Positions 43,895-53,028 of a DNA stretch of 64,000 bases are shown here, one piece after another (the first letter of the stretch is position 1; each line of letters opens with the position of its first letter). The stretch is taken from positions 992,001-1,056,000 of the forward strand of contig NZ_RQGA01000003.1 of assembly GCF_004769575.1 (NCBI RefSeq), written 5' to 3'. Source of the stretch: Leptospira perdikensis. GTDB lineage: Bacteria > Spirochaetota > Leptospiria > Leptospirales > Leptospiraceae. The notes beneath the pieces were generated by a model that worked only from the letters and a program-made list of their open reading frames with translations, had not been told where the DNA came from and did no database searches. The position numbers and the translations under genes are program-made.

Positions 43895-45076
43895 ATGTCA
43901 GGTAACAATCTAGAGCTAGAATCAAACGTTTTTAATTCCGTCATAGGGTTCAGGGAAGCCGTGGCAAAAAAAGAAGAGATGGAAAGTAATGGTTCCAACT
44001 TTCAAGAACAAAAAGGTTTGGTTCGCCGTACCATTAATAGCCTTCATCCGAAACGTCTCCGTTTGCATGTGAAAGATATTCGAATCGACACTCCGTCCAC
44101 AAAAACCTTGGTAATGGTTTCTGTAGATGGCAAAAGTTTACCTCCGTTTCAAGCTGGTCAATACATCAATTTATTTGTATCTCTTGCTGGTGTTTCGACA
44201 GCAAGGCCGTATTCAATTTCATCCTCACCAACTGATCTCAACTCTTATGAGCTAACCATCAAACGAGCTGAAGGTGGGTTTGTGAGTCCCTATTTGCTGG
44301 ATGATGTGGAAGTCGATCAGGTGTTTGAAACTACTGGACCTATGGGATCGTTCCACCATAATCCGTTATTTCACGGTAATGATTTAGTATTTATCGCAGG
44401 AGGTTCTGGTATTGCTCCTGCTATGAGTATGTTAAAATCTATATTGGCTTCCTCTGAACCATTCCGATTTCATATTATTTATTCTAATAGTTTCGAAAAC
44501 GATGTCATCTTTATTGATGAACTAAGAAAATTAGCATCACTTCATAGTCATTTTCATTTAACTGAGTTTTTGTCGCGTGAAACAAGTTCCGACTACAAAG
44601 GGTATAGGGGACGATTGACTCTCCCCGTATTACATACATTACTTTCCGATGCGCCATCTAAGATGTATTATGTATGTGGCCCGACTCCTTTTAATGAACA
44701 TTGTGCGGACCTGCTTTCTCAACTTGGTGTTAAATCCGGTCGTATTCTTATCGAAAGTAACGGACCACCCAAGATGCCTGAAAGAATGTCCGCTTGGCCG
44801 AAGTCAGTTCTTCCTGAAGACCTTGTAAACGTCAAAGTTGGGGATCGTTCTTTCCAAATAAAAGCTGGGGAGCCACTTCTGAATAGCCTTGAACGGAACG
44901 GATATTTTACCGAAAATGCATGCCGATCGGGAGAATGTAGTCTTTGTCGAGTGAAACTGAAAAAAGGAGAGGTATTCAGTCCACCCGAAGCAAAAATTAG
45001 AAAGTCTGATAAAAAGTTTGGTTGGATTCATTCCTGTGTTGCCTTCCCAACAACAGATATAGAAATCCAATTGTAA
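43895..45076 (+). CDS. ferredoxin-NAD(P)H reductase with C-terminal [2Fe-2S] domain
   Basis: The ATG at 43895 has a good AGAAGGAAG site; 393 residues. An N-terminal stretch of about 60 residues has no recognisable fold. An FAD domain follows (ARPYSISSSPTD, about 105-175), then an NAD(P) domain (FIAGGSGIAPAMSMLKSIL, YVCGPTPF). The C-terminal plant-type ferredoxin domain has CRSGECSLC plus a distant Cys in WIHSCVAF as ligands. It is like Hcr and phenol-hydroxylase reductases. It would shuttle electrons from NAD(P)H to a partner oxygenase or desaturase. The upstream FAD oxidoreductase, 57 bases away, is the likely partner. Confidence 0.9.
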   Translation: MSGNNLELESNVFNSVIGFREAVAKKEEMESNGSNFQEQKGLVRRTINSLHPKRLRLHVKDIRIDTPSTKTLVMVSVDGKSLPPFQAGQYINLFVSLAGVSTARPYSISSSPTDLNSYELTIKRAEGGFVSPYLLDDVEVDQVFETTGPMGSFHHNPLFHGNDLVFIAGGSGIAPAMSMLKSILASSEPFRFHIIYSNSFENDVIFIDELRKLASLHSHFHLTEFLSRETSSDYKGYRGRLTLPVLHTLLSDAPSKMYYVCGPTPFNEHCADLLSQLGVKSGRILIESNGPPKMPERMSAWPKSVLPEDLVNVKVGDRSFQIKAGEPLLNSLERNGYFTENACRSGECSLCRVKLKKGEVFSPPEAKIRKSDKKFGWIHSCVAFPTTDIEIQL

Positions 45077-45208
45077 AAGAATCAAAAGGGAACAATAAAC
45101 CGGTAGAGTAGAAATGGGGCATTCCTTTGCCCCTAACGAATCTTAATTGGTTTTGTTATTGCTTTTCATACGCCTCTTTTTTAGTTTACCCTAATATTCA
45201 AGGGTTTT

Positions 45209-46240
45209 ATGATGCGTTATCCTTTCGTAGTTTTATTTCTTTCTGTTTTGTTTTTTTACCCTCTGGCTTCTGAGGAAAATTTAGAAAAAGATCCTCCACA
45301 GGAAGAACCACGGAGAACAAAATATTTTTCCATCAATCCAGGTGTCACCATAGAAAGTGTAACTGTTGATATATCGGGAAGAGGTAAGAACGCAACTATG
45401 ACCCAAGAAGGACCTGGGAAAATTTCTTGGATGTTGGACGTAAAATCAGCAGACTACCAAATCACGAAGTATTTCGGAATTAATCTCCTCTTACACAATT
45501 CCAACTTTTATTTAGATAGGCAATTTGTGTCGAAACTACCGTCAGTAGATTCTCCGTCTTCTTCAACTAGCGCTTCCGATTCGGGGTCTTCTGGATCAAA
45601 GGGTTCCAATACGAACGTAAACCAAAGTAATCGAGTGAAAGATGATTTGGATACGAATATTGAAGGAACCTATTCTATGTTAGTTCCTATCTTTTATATA
45701 GGTAACCCGGAAACAATGCGATTGGGGTTTGGACTTGGTCCCGCTCGGGTACGTATGCGAGGGAATGCTGATTTTCAGGATCCTGGAACTGGTATAGCCT
45801 TAGCACTTGCCAATCGTGGTAACCGAGCGGAATTTTTAAACAACGTAAGTGCAATTCAATTTGCTTCAGGAAATATCAACCCAAACGACGACCCCACACT
45901 TTCTTACCTATTGGCCAATCTTGGAACTGGAAATAATTTAGAACTTTTAGGATATTATTTTGCAAGTCAGGGTTTACTCCGCCCGGACCTTACTGCCCTG
46001 AGTGCATTTTCAACTGGACGTTATTCAGCAGTCGAGTCTATGGCCCTTAGTAGTTTATTTCGAAATCAAGTTAACATAAATGCCAACGCAAGGTTTGCCT
46101 TTATGTTCTATGTAGAGACTCCGCCGTTTGTTGGCCTTCGAGGTCGACTTTCTTTTGGTGGTCCCATCGTAAAGGAAAATGGTTATACTTATGAAATGAG
46201 AACATTTCATATTGCTCTTTATATGCCGATTGAGTTTTAA
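45209..46240 (+). CDS. putative outer-membrane beta-barrel protein, 343 aa
   Basis: A signal peptide ends near PLASEEN. The mature protein has alternating strands, a Ser/Gly-rich loop (about 112-145: SPSSSTSASDSGSSGSKGS) and a final strand ending IEF, with a C-terminal Phe typical of outer-membrane barrels. There are no cysteines that would suggest a lipoprotein. Family not recognised. Either ATG at 45209 or 45212 could start it (AAGGG upstream). Confidence 0.65.
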   Translation: MMRYPFVVLFLSVLFFYPLASEENLEKDPPQEEPRRTKYFSINPGVTIESVTVDISGRGKNATMTQEGPGKISWMLDVKSADYQITKYFGINLLLHNSNFYLDRQFVSKLPSVDSPSSSTSASDSGSSGSKGSNTNVNQSNRVKDDLDTNIEGTYSMLVPIFYIGNPETMRLGFGLGPARVRMRGNADFQDPGTGIALALANRGNRAEFLNNVSAIQFASGNINPNDDPTLSYLLANLGTGNNLELLGYYFASQGLLRPDLTALSAFSTGRYSAVESMALSSLFRNQVNINANARFAFMFYVETPPFVGLRGRLSFGGPIVKENGYTYEMRTFHIALYMPIEF

Positions 46241-46272
46241 GTTTTGATTTACAATTTGTAAGTATTCGGTTA

Positions 46273-46647
46273 ATGATAACAACTATGAGACTTTTAAATC
46301 CGGCTTTCACTGTATTCATTTTTGGAGTTTATTTATTAGGGCAAGGGTTTGCATTATTATTTTTTCCTAATGTTTTACTCAGTATTTTTCAAATTCCAAT
46401 TCCTTTGGATTACTGGATAAAGATTGTCGGTATTGCCCTTATCATCTTGGGGTTTTACTATATTGGAACAGCTAAATTTAATCTTATTCTCTTTTTTCAG
46501 CTAACGGTGATTGGTCGGTCTTTACAGTTTGTTTTGTTTCTTATCTTGTATTTCATACAACCCATACCAGTTATGTTACTTGGGTTTTCATTCTTTGAGT
46601 TTCTTTCAGGGATTTGGACATATATTGCTTTAAAAAAGAACAAATAG
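46273..46647 (+). CDS. small integral membrane protein, four TMs
   Basis: The 124-residue protein has four hydrophobic helices with short loops (LLNPAFTVFIFGVYLLGQGFALLFF; YWIKIVGIALIILGFYYIG; two more). Charged residues are few. No family recognised. It is 32 bases after the barrel protein and possibly in one operon with it and the next gene. Confidence 0.6.
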   Translation: MITTMRLLNPAFTVFIFGVYLLGQGFALLFFPNVLLSIFQIPIPLDYWIKIVGIALIILGFYYIGTAKFNLILFFQLTVIGRSLQFVLFLILYFIQPIPVMLLGFSFFEFLSGIWTYIALKKNK

Positions 46648-46711
46648 TTTGTAAATTTTTCTTGAGTCGTCTCTCCGTCAGTTGTTATTGGTGGTAGAGG
46701 TAATTGAAATA

Positions 46712-47659
46712 ATGAAACGTAAAATCGTTTTTTTTCTGATGGTCATATCCTTGTTTGCCGGGTCCGTGTCTGCCCAAGGCAAAGTTGACGGTAATACAAT
46801 TCGATTTAAGGGTGCTTTATTTTTTGGTAGCCTTCGTTCCGATTTAGAGAAGAGAAATTTTTACAGCGATATCGTCGGTTTGGAATACAACAGAGACTGG
46901 CAAAACAATCGTGGAATGACCCTAATTAATGATTTGGGATTTGATTATTTTCATTCCTTAAACGCAGGAATTTTAAGTAATGTTTTTGTAGGTTTGCATC
47001 TCAATCGTTTTGGTCGCGGTTATGAATGGAATTCTTATTATGCAAATGGATTAGGAATCAAAGAAGCCGACTACCGTTTGCTTTATTCTGATATCAATTT
47101 GGGAATTACAATTTCTCCCGTTTCCAATTTCAGAATCTTACCTAAATATGTGATCCGTAGTATGGGTCAATCTTTGGAAGGAAGTTATTTGGGTCTTGGT
47201 GCGCCAAGTTACTTGGGCCAAGATACAAAAAATACAACAGGAACTTCTGGTCTCCTTGGTGTTGGGTTTGAGTTTGATTTAAACGATCGTGCAACCCTAT
47301 TTGCAGACTTTCTTTTATTCGGTCCTTTCCTTCTGAATTCTGCTGGTTCTTATAACTCAGAACAATACAGAATTTATAACAATGGTGTTGTATTTAATTA
47401 TGCAAGCGGTGGTTATACGTTTTATTCTGAGAAAATTAGTTTCGGTGGAAGTATTGTTGTTGTACCTAAACTTCGATTGTTTGCTAGTTTTGAAAGTGAA
47501 CGTATGACAGCCAAGTCGCAAAGCCCTATTGCTTTTAGTGTGAGTGAGAATGGAGTTAGCAGTATTGGAACGTTGATGGAATTTGTATCTGCTACGGCGG
47601 AACACAATATCATCGTTTCTGGATTAAAATTTGGTGTGACTTACGATTTAAATCTGTAA
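46712..47659 (+). CDS. putative outer-membrane beta-barrel protein, 315 aa
   Basis: The start is the ATG at 46712 (AGAGG upstream); an upstream in-frame start at 46682 is less likely. The signal peptide ends VSAQG. The mature part consists of amphipathic strands rich in Tyr/Phe/Gly with periodic turns (NNRGMTLINDLGFDYFHSLN, SNFRILPKYVIRS). It finishes KFGVTYDLNL. This is the pattern of a transmembrane barrel of about 12-14 strands. Ligand unknown. Confidence 0.65.
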   Translation: MKRKIVFFLMVISLFAGSVSAQGKVDGNTIRFKGALFFGSLRSDLEKRNFYSDIVGLEYNRDWQNNRGMTLINDLGFDYFHSLNAGILSNVFVGLHLNRFGRGYEWNSYYANGLGIKEADYRLLYSDINLGITISPVSNFRILPKYVIRSMGQSLEGSYLGLGAPSYLGQDTKNTTGTSGLLGVGFEFDLNDRATLFADFLLFGPFLLNSAGSYNSEQYRIYNNGVVFNYASGGYTFYSEKISFGGSIVVVPKLRLFASFESERMTAKSQSPIAFSVSENGVSSIGTLMEFVSATAEHNIIVSGLKFGVTYDLNL

Positions 47660-47713
47660 ATTTTCTTTTAAATGTACTTGCAAATCCGGTCCGTCTGGAA
47701 GTAATGGTAATTA

Positions 47714-47832
47714 CTCCTGGTGATTATGGAGAGAAGGCCATACCCGTTCCCATTCCGAACACGGAAGTCAAGCTTCTCATCGCCGATGGTACTATTGGGT
47801 TCGCTCAATGGGAGAGTAGGACATTGCCGGGT
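47714..47832 (+). rRNA. rrf: 5S ribosomal RNA, copy 2
   Basis: Identical over 119 nt to the copy at 38302-38420, including the 5' and 3' flanks TGGTAATTA and TAGCACTCATAACTCA. It lies 54 bases after an outer-membrane protein gene. A candidate promoter (TTGCAA...TAATGG) sits at 47673-47706. It is followed by a terminator and a structured repeat. Nothing else of an rRNA operon is near. Confidence 0.95.
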
Positions 47833-48002
47833 TAGCACTCATAACTCATTAAAAAAGCGTTCACGAAAGTGAGCGCTTTTTTAATTTGTAGCGCTCTGTT
47901 TTTGCCGGCTAATGTCCGCGACTATTCGCTAGGCAAACAGTGTTTGCTCCGCGAATGTCGCCTGCTCGTTCCCTATGGGTCACTGCGCAGGATTGCCGGG
48001 TT
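47815..48002 (+). repeat. 5S 3' end and flank repeat, copy B
   Basis: The 188 bp match 38611-38799. The repeat includes the terminator hairpin at 47851-47883 and a 44-nt structured hairpin at 47918-47961. In that hairpin GCAAAC-AGT-GTTTGC is perfect, whereas copy A has one mismatch. Then comes CCTGC...GCGCAGG around TTCCCTATGGGTCACT. The shared structured part is non-coding. Confidence 0.8.
47851..47883 (+). terminator. terminator of 5S rRNA copy 2
   Basis: Stem AAAAAAGCGTTCAC/GTGAGCGCTTTTTT around GAAA, followed by T-rich sequence. It is 19 bases after the mature 3' end. Confidence 0.85.
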
Positions 48003-48321
48003 TGATTCCTCCTTTATCGATTCATACAAATTAGTATAAATCTCTTTGATTGAAGCTAATGGTATCACAAGATCCAATCGTTCGCGAAATGGGTGAGGCT
48101 TCCGTAAATTGCGGATGGTTTCTAGACCAGATTAAAATCGCCTAACAATGTTTGTATCTATCTGGGAAATGAAACCTGATTTTGGGATTTAAAATTCAGT
48201 AGATTTACTAATTTGAATTCAGAAAATCGGGAGTGTTTTCCTGAAAGGATATTCACGGCGCATTTTTGGGGCCTAGTTATCGCTTGCAGTTTTTTCGAAA
48301 CTGGGTTGAGATTGGAAGTCG
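48003..48321. other. intergenic gap, no gene seen
   Basis: About 320 bases without a supported coding frame. It contains a third copy of the box CGTTCGCGAAATGGGTG followed by AGGCTTCCGTAA (48078-48107), as in the first 5S locus. The rest is AT-rich and presumably holds the promoter of the hybrid kinase gene. Confidence 0.5.
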
Positions 48322-50280
48322 ATGGAAAACCTGGTTCCTGCCGAAGTCTATTCCTCTCTGGTTTTACAATACCTCTACGATGCGGTCATTGTTACTGATT
48401 TGGAATTTAGAGTCACTAGTTGGAATTTGGCTGCGGAGAGAATTTACGGGTTCACTGCAGAAGAAGTCATAGGTAAGTCTACCGTTACACTTTTAAAGAC
48501 CGAACAAAGTAATACAACAAGGGCAAGTCGTCTTTCTGAACTTCAATCCAAAGGCATTTGGCAGGGAGAAGTTTTCCAATATGACAAAGAATCAAAAAAA
48601 CTAAAAATTCGGTCTGCTGCCAGTTTTCTAAAAGACAAATCTGGTAAAACCATTGGTCTCATCGCAATCAATCGCGATATTACGGAAGAGACCGAAATTC
48701 AGGAAGAACTTGCGGATAGCGAAGAACGATTTCGAATGAGTTTCGATAATGCAGGTATCGGCGTTTGTTTTTTGGATTTAAGTGGAAGGTTCATCAAGGT
48801 AAATAAAAAATTAGAATCGATGTTAGGTTACAGTGGATCAGAACTGATTGGAAGAAGATCAAATGAGTTCGCTTACGAGGAAGACAAACAACTTTTTGAA
48901 TCCTTCCGTGAATCGGCAATTGCTGGTTCTAAAGAAAGTATTATATATGAAAAAAGATTTTATTCAAAAGATAAAAGTATCCTTTGGGTTGAAATTTCCA
49001 ATACTTTGGTAAAAGATCGAAATGGGGATCCATCATATTTTGTAGTTCATTTGAATGATATAACGGGAAGAAAAAATGCAGAGTTTCATCTTTTGAATGC
49101 AAAAAAAGAAGCCGAAAGGGCAAACGAAGCAAAATCAGAATTTGTTGCCAACATGAGTCACGAAATTCGAACCCCATTGAACGGCGTCATTGGTTTTAAT
49201 GAATTATTACTCACAACCAATTTAGATTCCGATCAAAAAGAGTATGTAAAAAATGCTATTAGTAGTGCACATGGTCTTCTTGGAATCATCAATGATGTAT
49301 TAGATATTTCTAAAATTGAAGCAGGGAAATTAGTTTTAAACGAAGTTACATCTAATTTAAAACAAATCATAAAAGATTCGTTAGGTGTTTTGAAGTGGAA
49401 GGCTAATGAAAAAGGAATTGAACTCCGTCTCGAAGAAGGTCCAAGTGTTCCTGAAATCATTTTTGTGGATGCCACAAGGCTTCGTCAAATTTTAATCAAT
49501 TTGCTTGGGAATGCTGTGAAGTTTACAGAAGTGGGTGGAGTTGTATTAAAAGTGGAGGCATCCCCTGCCTTACATCAAAAAACGAAACTAGAATTTACAA
49601 TCACAGATACAGGGATTGGAATTCCGGAAGAACATAAATCTCATTTGTTTCAATCGTTTTGGCAAGGTGAATCCAATTCCACTCGGCGGTATGGGGGAAC
49701 TGGGCTTGGGTTACGCATCACCAAGTCTTTGTTAGATTTAATGGGTGGGGGGATCGAAGTTCATTCCGAACCAGGAGTGGGAACGGAGTTTCGATTTATG
49801 ATTGAATGTAGTTCTGTGGATCAAACTGCTCATCAAGATTCTCAAGATGAAAACGAATACCAAAATGAACTTCTCGCACATCTTGACCAATCGACTTTGA
49901 GTGAAATTTCTCCTTATATTCTGGTGGTCGAAGATAATGAAATGAACCGGAACCTGCTCAAAAGAATGATTCAAAAATACATTCCGAATGTTAGAATCAA
50001 AGAAGCTGTGGATGGGTTAGAAGCGGTTCGTTTTTTTCACGAATCCACCCCTGATTTGGTATTTATGGATGTTCAAATGCCTAATATGGATGGATTAGAG
50101 GCGGCGATAGAAATTCGGAAACAACCCACTGGTAATTTAGTTCCCATCGTTGCGCTCACCGCAGGGGCATTGTATGAAGAACGTAAAAAATGTTTTGAAG
50201 TAGGTATGGATCAATTTTTGACCAAACCGATCGATATTTTAGCTCTCAATCAAATTCTATTTCATTATTTGAGTCAGTAA
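48322..50280 (+). CDS. hybrid histidine kinase (PAS-PAS-HisKA-HATPase-REC)
   Basis: The 652-residue protein has no TM segment, so it senses a cytoplasmic signal. PAS1 is at about 12-125 (DAVIVTDLEFRVTSWNLAAERIYGFTAEEVIGK) and PAS2 at about 132-250 with a PAC end (LNDITGRKNAE). The phospho-His lies in ANMSHEIRTPLNGVIGF, the ATPase in LINLLGNAVKFTE, DTGIGIP and GGTGLGL. A C-terminal receiver follows (VVEDNEMNRNLL, phospho-Asp in VFMDVQMPNMDG, LTKPID). The output regulator is not nearby. The ligand of the PAS domains is unknown. Confidence 0.93.
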   Translation: MENLVPAEVYSSLVLQYLYDAVIVTDLEFRVTSWNLAAERIYGFTAEEVIGKSTVTLLKTEQSNTTRASRLSELQSKGIWQGEVFQYDKESKKLKIRSAASFLKDKSGKTIGLIAINRDITEETEIQEELADSEERFRMSFDNAGIGVCFLDLSGRFIKVNKKLESMLGYSGSELIGRRSNEFAYEEDKQLFESFRESAIAGSKESIIYEKRFYSKDKSILWVEISNTLVKDRNGDPSYFVVHLNDITGRKNAEFHLLNAKKEAERANEAKSEFVANMSHEIRTPLNGVIGFNELLLTTNLDSDQKEYVKNAISSAHGLLGIINDVLDISKIEAGKLVLNEVTSNLKQIIKDSLGVLKWKANEKGIELRLEEGPSVPEIIFVDATRLRQILINLLGNAVKFTEVGGVVLKVEASPALHQKTKLEFTITDTGIGIPEEHKSHLFQSFWQGESNSTRRYGGTGLGLRITKSLLDLMGGGIEVHSEPGVGTEFRFMIECSSVDQTAHQDSQDENEYQNELLAHLDQSTLSEISPYILVVEDNEMNRNLLKRMIQKYIPNVRIKEAVDGLEAVRFFHESTPDLVFMDVQMPNMDGLEAAIEIRKQPTGNLVPIVALTAGALYEERKKCFEVGMDQFLTKPIDILALNQILFHYLSQ

Positions 50281-50330
50281 ACTTTCGAATAGAGTAGCAA
50301 AAACTTTCGAATCAGGCCAATTTGTCCAAA

Positions 50331-51578
50331 ATGAAACGATTTCCTTTCTTAGCTTATCTTGGTCCTGGACTTTTGTATGCCGGTGCTGCCGTTGGTGTTT
50401 CCCATCTTGTACAATCGACTCGGGCAGGCGCCGTATATGGGTACGGACTTCTCTTTGTTGTGTTATTTGCCAACTTAATCAAATACCCATTTTTTGTTGT
50501 AGGGACCAGATATACAATTATTACCGGGAAATCTTTATTAGATGGCTATGAGGCACTTGGCCGTTTGCCTATCTGGATCTTTTTCTTCATATCGATTGGA
50601 ACTATGTGTATCATTGTTGCCACCGTTACCCTTGTCACTTCAGGACTTTTTTCCAATCTTCTAGGTGTCACTATGGAGCCCTGGTTACTCTGTGCTATCA
50701 TTCTCATATTTTGTTTTTTATTACTTGCGATTGGTAAGTTTGCCGCTCTTGACGGACTTATGAAATGGATCGTTGTTTTGTTGACTGTTTCGACCATCGT
50801 TGCCATGATCCTTTCTTTTTATGCAGCCATTCCCAAGTTAGAGACGGCAGGAAAAACCTTTGTCATTTCTAACTTGGGCGATGTAGCCTTCCTCATTGCA
50901 CTTATGGGTTGGATGCCCATCCCGATTGAAGCTGCTGTCTGGCAATCCGATTGGACACTCGCCAAAAAAACTCCGGATGGAAAACTTCCTCCTATGAAAT
51001 ATGCAATGATCGATTTTAATATCGGTTATATTGGAACAACTTTACTTGCGGTTTGTTTTTTGGCGCTTGGTGCCAATATGATGTATAATACTGGGGCTGA
51101 ATTTTCTTCTCAAGCAGTTAGTTTTGCATCAGAACTTGTGAAGTTGTATACAACTGCTATTGGATCTTGGTCCTATCCTATCATTCTCATTGCTGCCTTT
51201 TTTACTATGTTTTCTACTACACTCACTTGTTTTGATGCTTATCCAAGAGTGGTATCGAATGCAAGTCGTCGTTTGTTCAAACCATTGGCAAAAATACCAA
51301 CAGAACAACTCTATTGGTATTGGATTGTGCTCGTGGGTGTAGGGTCTATTTTGATATTATTATTTTTTAGAACCAATATGAAGAGTTTGGTCGACTTTGC
51401 AACCACCGTTTCTTTTTTAAATGCACCGATACTTGCTCTCATTCATCATTTAATTTTATTTGGAAAAGAAATTCCTAGAGATCAAAGACCAAAACCTTGG
51501 ATGAACTTACTTTCTTGGTTTGGTATTTTGTTCCTGTTTGGATTTTCTATTTATTATATTAATATTACGTTTCTCTAA
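50331..51578 (+). CDS. divergent Nramp-fold transporter
   Basis: The start is the ATG at 50331; 415 residues with about 11 TMs. The fold fits Nramp transporters: TM1 LGPGLLYAGAAVGVSH and TM6 MGWMPIPIEAAVW. However, the DPGN motif of TM1 and the His of the MPH motif in TM6, which bind Mn2+/Fe2+ in true Nramps, are replaced (VGVS; MPI). The usual metal substrate is therefore doubtful; Mg2+ or an unrelated solute is possible. An NhaC gene follows after three bases. Confidence 0.8.
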   Translation: MKRFPFLAYLGPGLLYAGAAVGVSHLVQSTRAGAVYGYGLLFVVLFANLIKYPFFVVGTRYTIITGKSLLDGYEALGRLPIWIFFFISIGTMCIIVATVTLVTSGLFSNLLGVTMEPWLLCAIILIFCFLLLAIGKFAALDGLMKWIVVLLTVSTIVAMILSFYAAIPKLETAGKTFVISNLGDVAFLIALMGWMPIPIEAAVWQSDWTLAKKTPDGKLPPMKYAMIDFNIGYIGTTLLAVCFLALGANMMYNTGAEFSSQAVSFASELVKLYTTAIGSWSYPIILIAAFFTMFSTTLTCFDAYPRVVSNASRRLFKPLAKIPTEQLYWYWIVLVGVGSILILLFFRTNMKSLVDFATTVSFLNAPILALIHHLILFGKEIPRDQRPKPWMNLLSWFGILFLFGFSIYYINITFL

Positions 51579-51581
51579 AGT

Positions 51582-52958
51582 ATGGAGAGAGAAAAAACAC
51601 ACTCGATTTTTTTCTCTCTTTCTCCGCTTTTATACTTAATTCTTTCGATTCTTTTTTTTCGGTTTGTTTGGGTGATTACATATCCGCACCCAACGGCCTT
51701 ATTTGTTGCCGGAGTTTTTTCGTTTTTGCAACGAAGGAATCGAAAAATAGTTTTTCTTAGATCCTCTTTTCGTAAAAACTTTGTTTCTGTTTTACCTGCA
51801 ATGGAAATTCTCTTTTTTGTCGGAATGCTCATTGCTTCTTGGGCTTATTCGGGTGTCCTCCTCACTATGATCCAGGTAGGAATTTTGTTTCTACAACCAG
51901 ATTACTTTTTACCATCGCTTGCCCTTGTGGCTGCAATTGCTGCTATGGTTTCTGGTTCTTCTTGGACCACTGCAGGTACACTCGGTGTTGCTCTTATCGG
52001 TGTGGCCGAAGTGATTTCATTTCCACAAACGATGGCGGCTGGTGCGATTGTGAGTGGGTGTTACTTTGGAGACAAACTTTCTCCTCTTTCTGACACAACC
52101 AATCTAGCATCTAGTTTAACCCATGTTCCTATCTGGAAACATATTAAACATATGTTGAGAACAACTTGTATCAGTTTTGGGATGGCAATTTTAGGATTTT
52201 ATTTTTTAAACCTCTATGTTTGGGATCCCAACCAAGTGGATCATTTTACTTTAGATTCAGGAGTTTTAAAATCCGTTTCTTCTTTTGGTGTTTCGTGGAT
52301 CAAATTAATTCCAGTCGCCTTGGTATTTGGATCTTCCGTTTTCAAGATGCATATTCGTATTTCGCTGTTACTCGGGATTACCTCTGCTGTTGGATTTAGT
52401 GGTTTCGAATTAGGAATACCGATTGGCATTGTCGAGACTCTCATCTACGGATTTGACTCTCATTCAGGAAATCAAATCCTCGACCGTTTTTTAAGTGGAG
52501 GTGGGGTCATTGCCATTTTACCTACGGAGATTCTCATCCTCTCCGCCGTTTGGTTTGGTGCAGTTGTGGAAGGATATGGATATTTAAATGAAATTTTAAT
52601 CCAAATCAAAATTTGGGCCAAGGATCGGTGGGACATCTTACTATCTACAATGGGAACATCGTTTCTATTGAATTTAGTGACGGCCGACCAATACTTATCT
52701 TTAGTAATCCCTGCGCGTGCCTTTCGTAGTCTTGCAGAAGAAAAAGGAATTCCAGAAAAGGATATCTCTCGTTCCTTAGAAGACTCAGGAACCATTACAT
52801 CTCCCCTCATTCCTTGGAATAGTTGTGGAGCATTTATGTCTACTTCGCTCGGTGTTTCTGTGATTGCATTTCTTCCATTTGTATTTTTTAATTTATTTCA
52901 TATAATCTTATCTGTATCACTTATATTCATTGCAAAAAATAAAACTAAAAGTTCATAG
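51582..52958 (+). CDS. nhaC: NhaC-family Na+/H+ antiporter
   Basis: The 458-residue protein has about 12 TMs and the family signature SGCYFGDKLSPLSDTTNLAS, with further conserved parts SGSSWTTAGTLG and SGTITSPLIPWNSCGAF. It exchanges Na+ for H+ (some members exchange malate/lactate). It starts three bases after the Nramp-like gene, so the two transporters are coexpressed. Confidence 0.9.
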   Translation: MEREKTHSIFFSLSPLLYLILSILFFRFVWVITYPHPTALFVAGVFSFLQRRNRKIVFLRSSFRKNFVSVLPAMEILFFVGMLIASWAYSGVLLTMIQVGILFLQPDYFLPSLALVAAIAAMVSGSSWTTAGTLGVALIGVAEVISFPQTMAAGAIVSGCYFGDKLSPLSDTTNLASSLTHVPIWKHIKHMLRTTCISFGMAILGFYFLNLYVWDPNQVDHFTLDSGVLKSVSSFGVSWIKLIPVALVFGSSVFKMHIRISLLLGITSAVGFSGFELGIPIGIVETLIYGFDSHSGNQILDRFLSGGGVIAILPTEILILSAVWFGAVVEGYGYLNEILIQIKIWAKDRWDILLSTMGTSFLLNLVTADQYLSLVIPARAFRSLAEEKGIPEKDISRSLEDSGTITSPLIPWNSCGAFMSTSLGVSVIAFLPFVFFNLFHIILSVSLIFIAKNKTKSS

Positions 52959-53028
52959 TTAGACAAAACTCGTTCGTATAAAAGCCGTTCGCTTCTATCT
53001 TAAATCAATAATACAGTTTCTTTCATTT

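Noticed and set aside
48139..48150. GCCTAAC-like sequence as part of an integron attC site
   Set aside because: No matching GTTRRRY partner at a suitable distance, no integrase gene and no cassette array.
48213..48398. Short frame upstream of the hybrid kinase
   Set aside because: It overlaps the kinase start in another frame, has no ribosome site and no domain.
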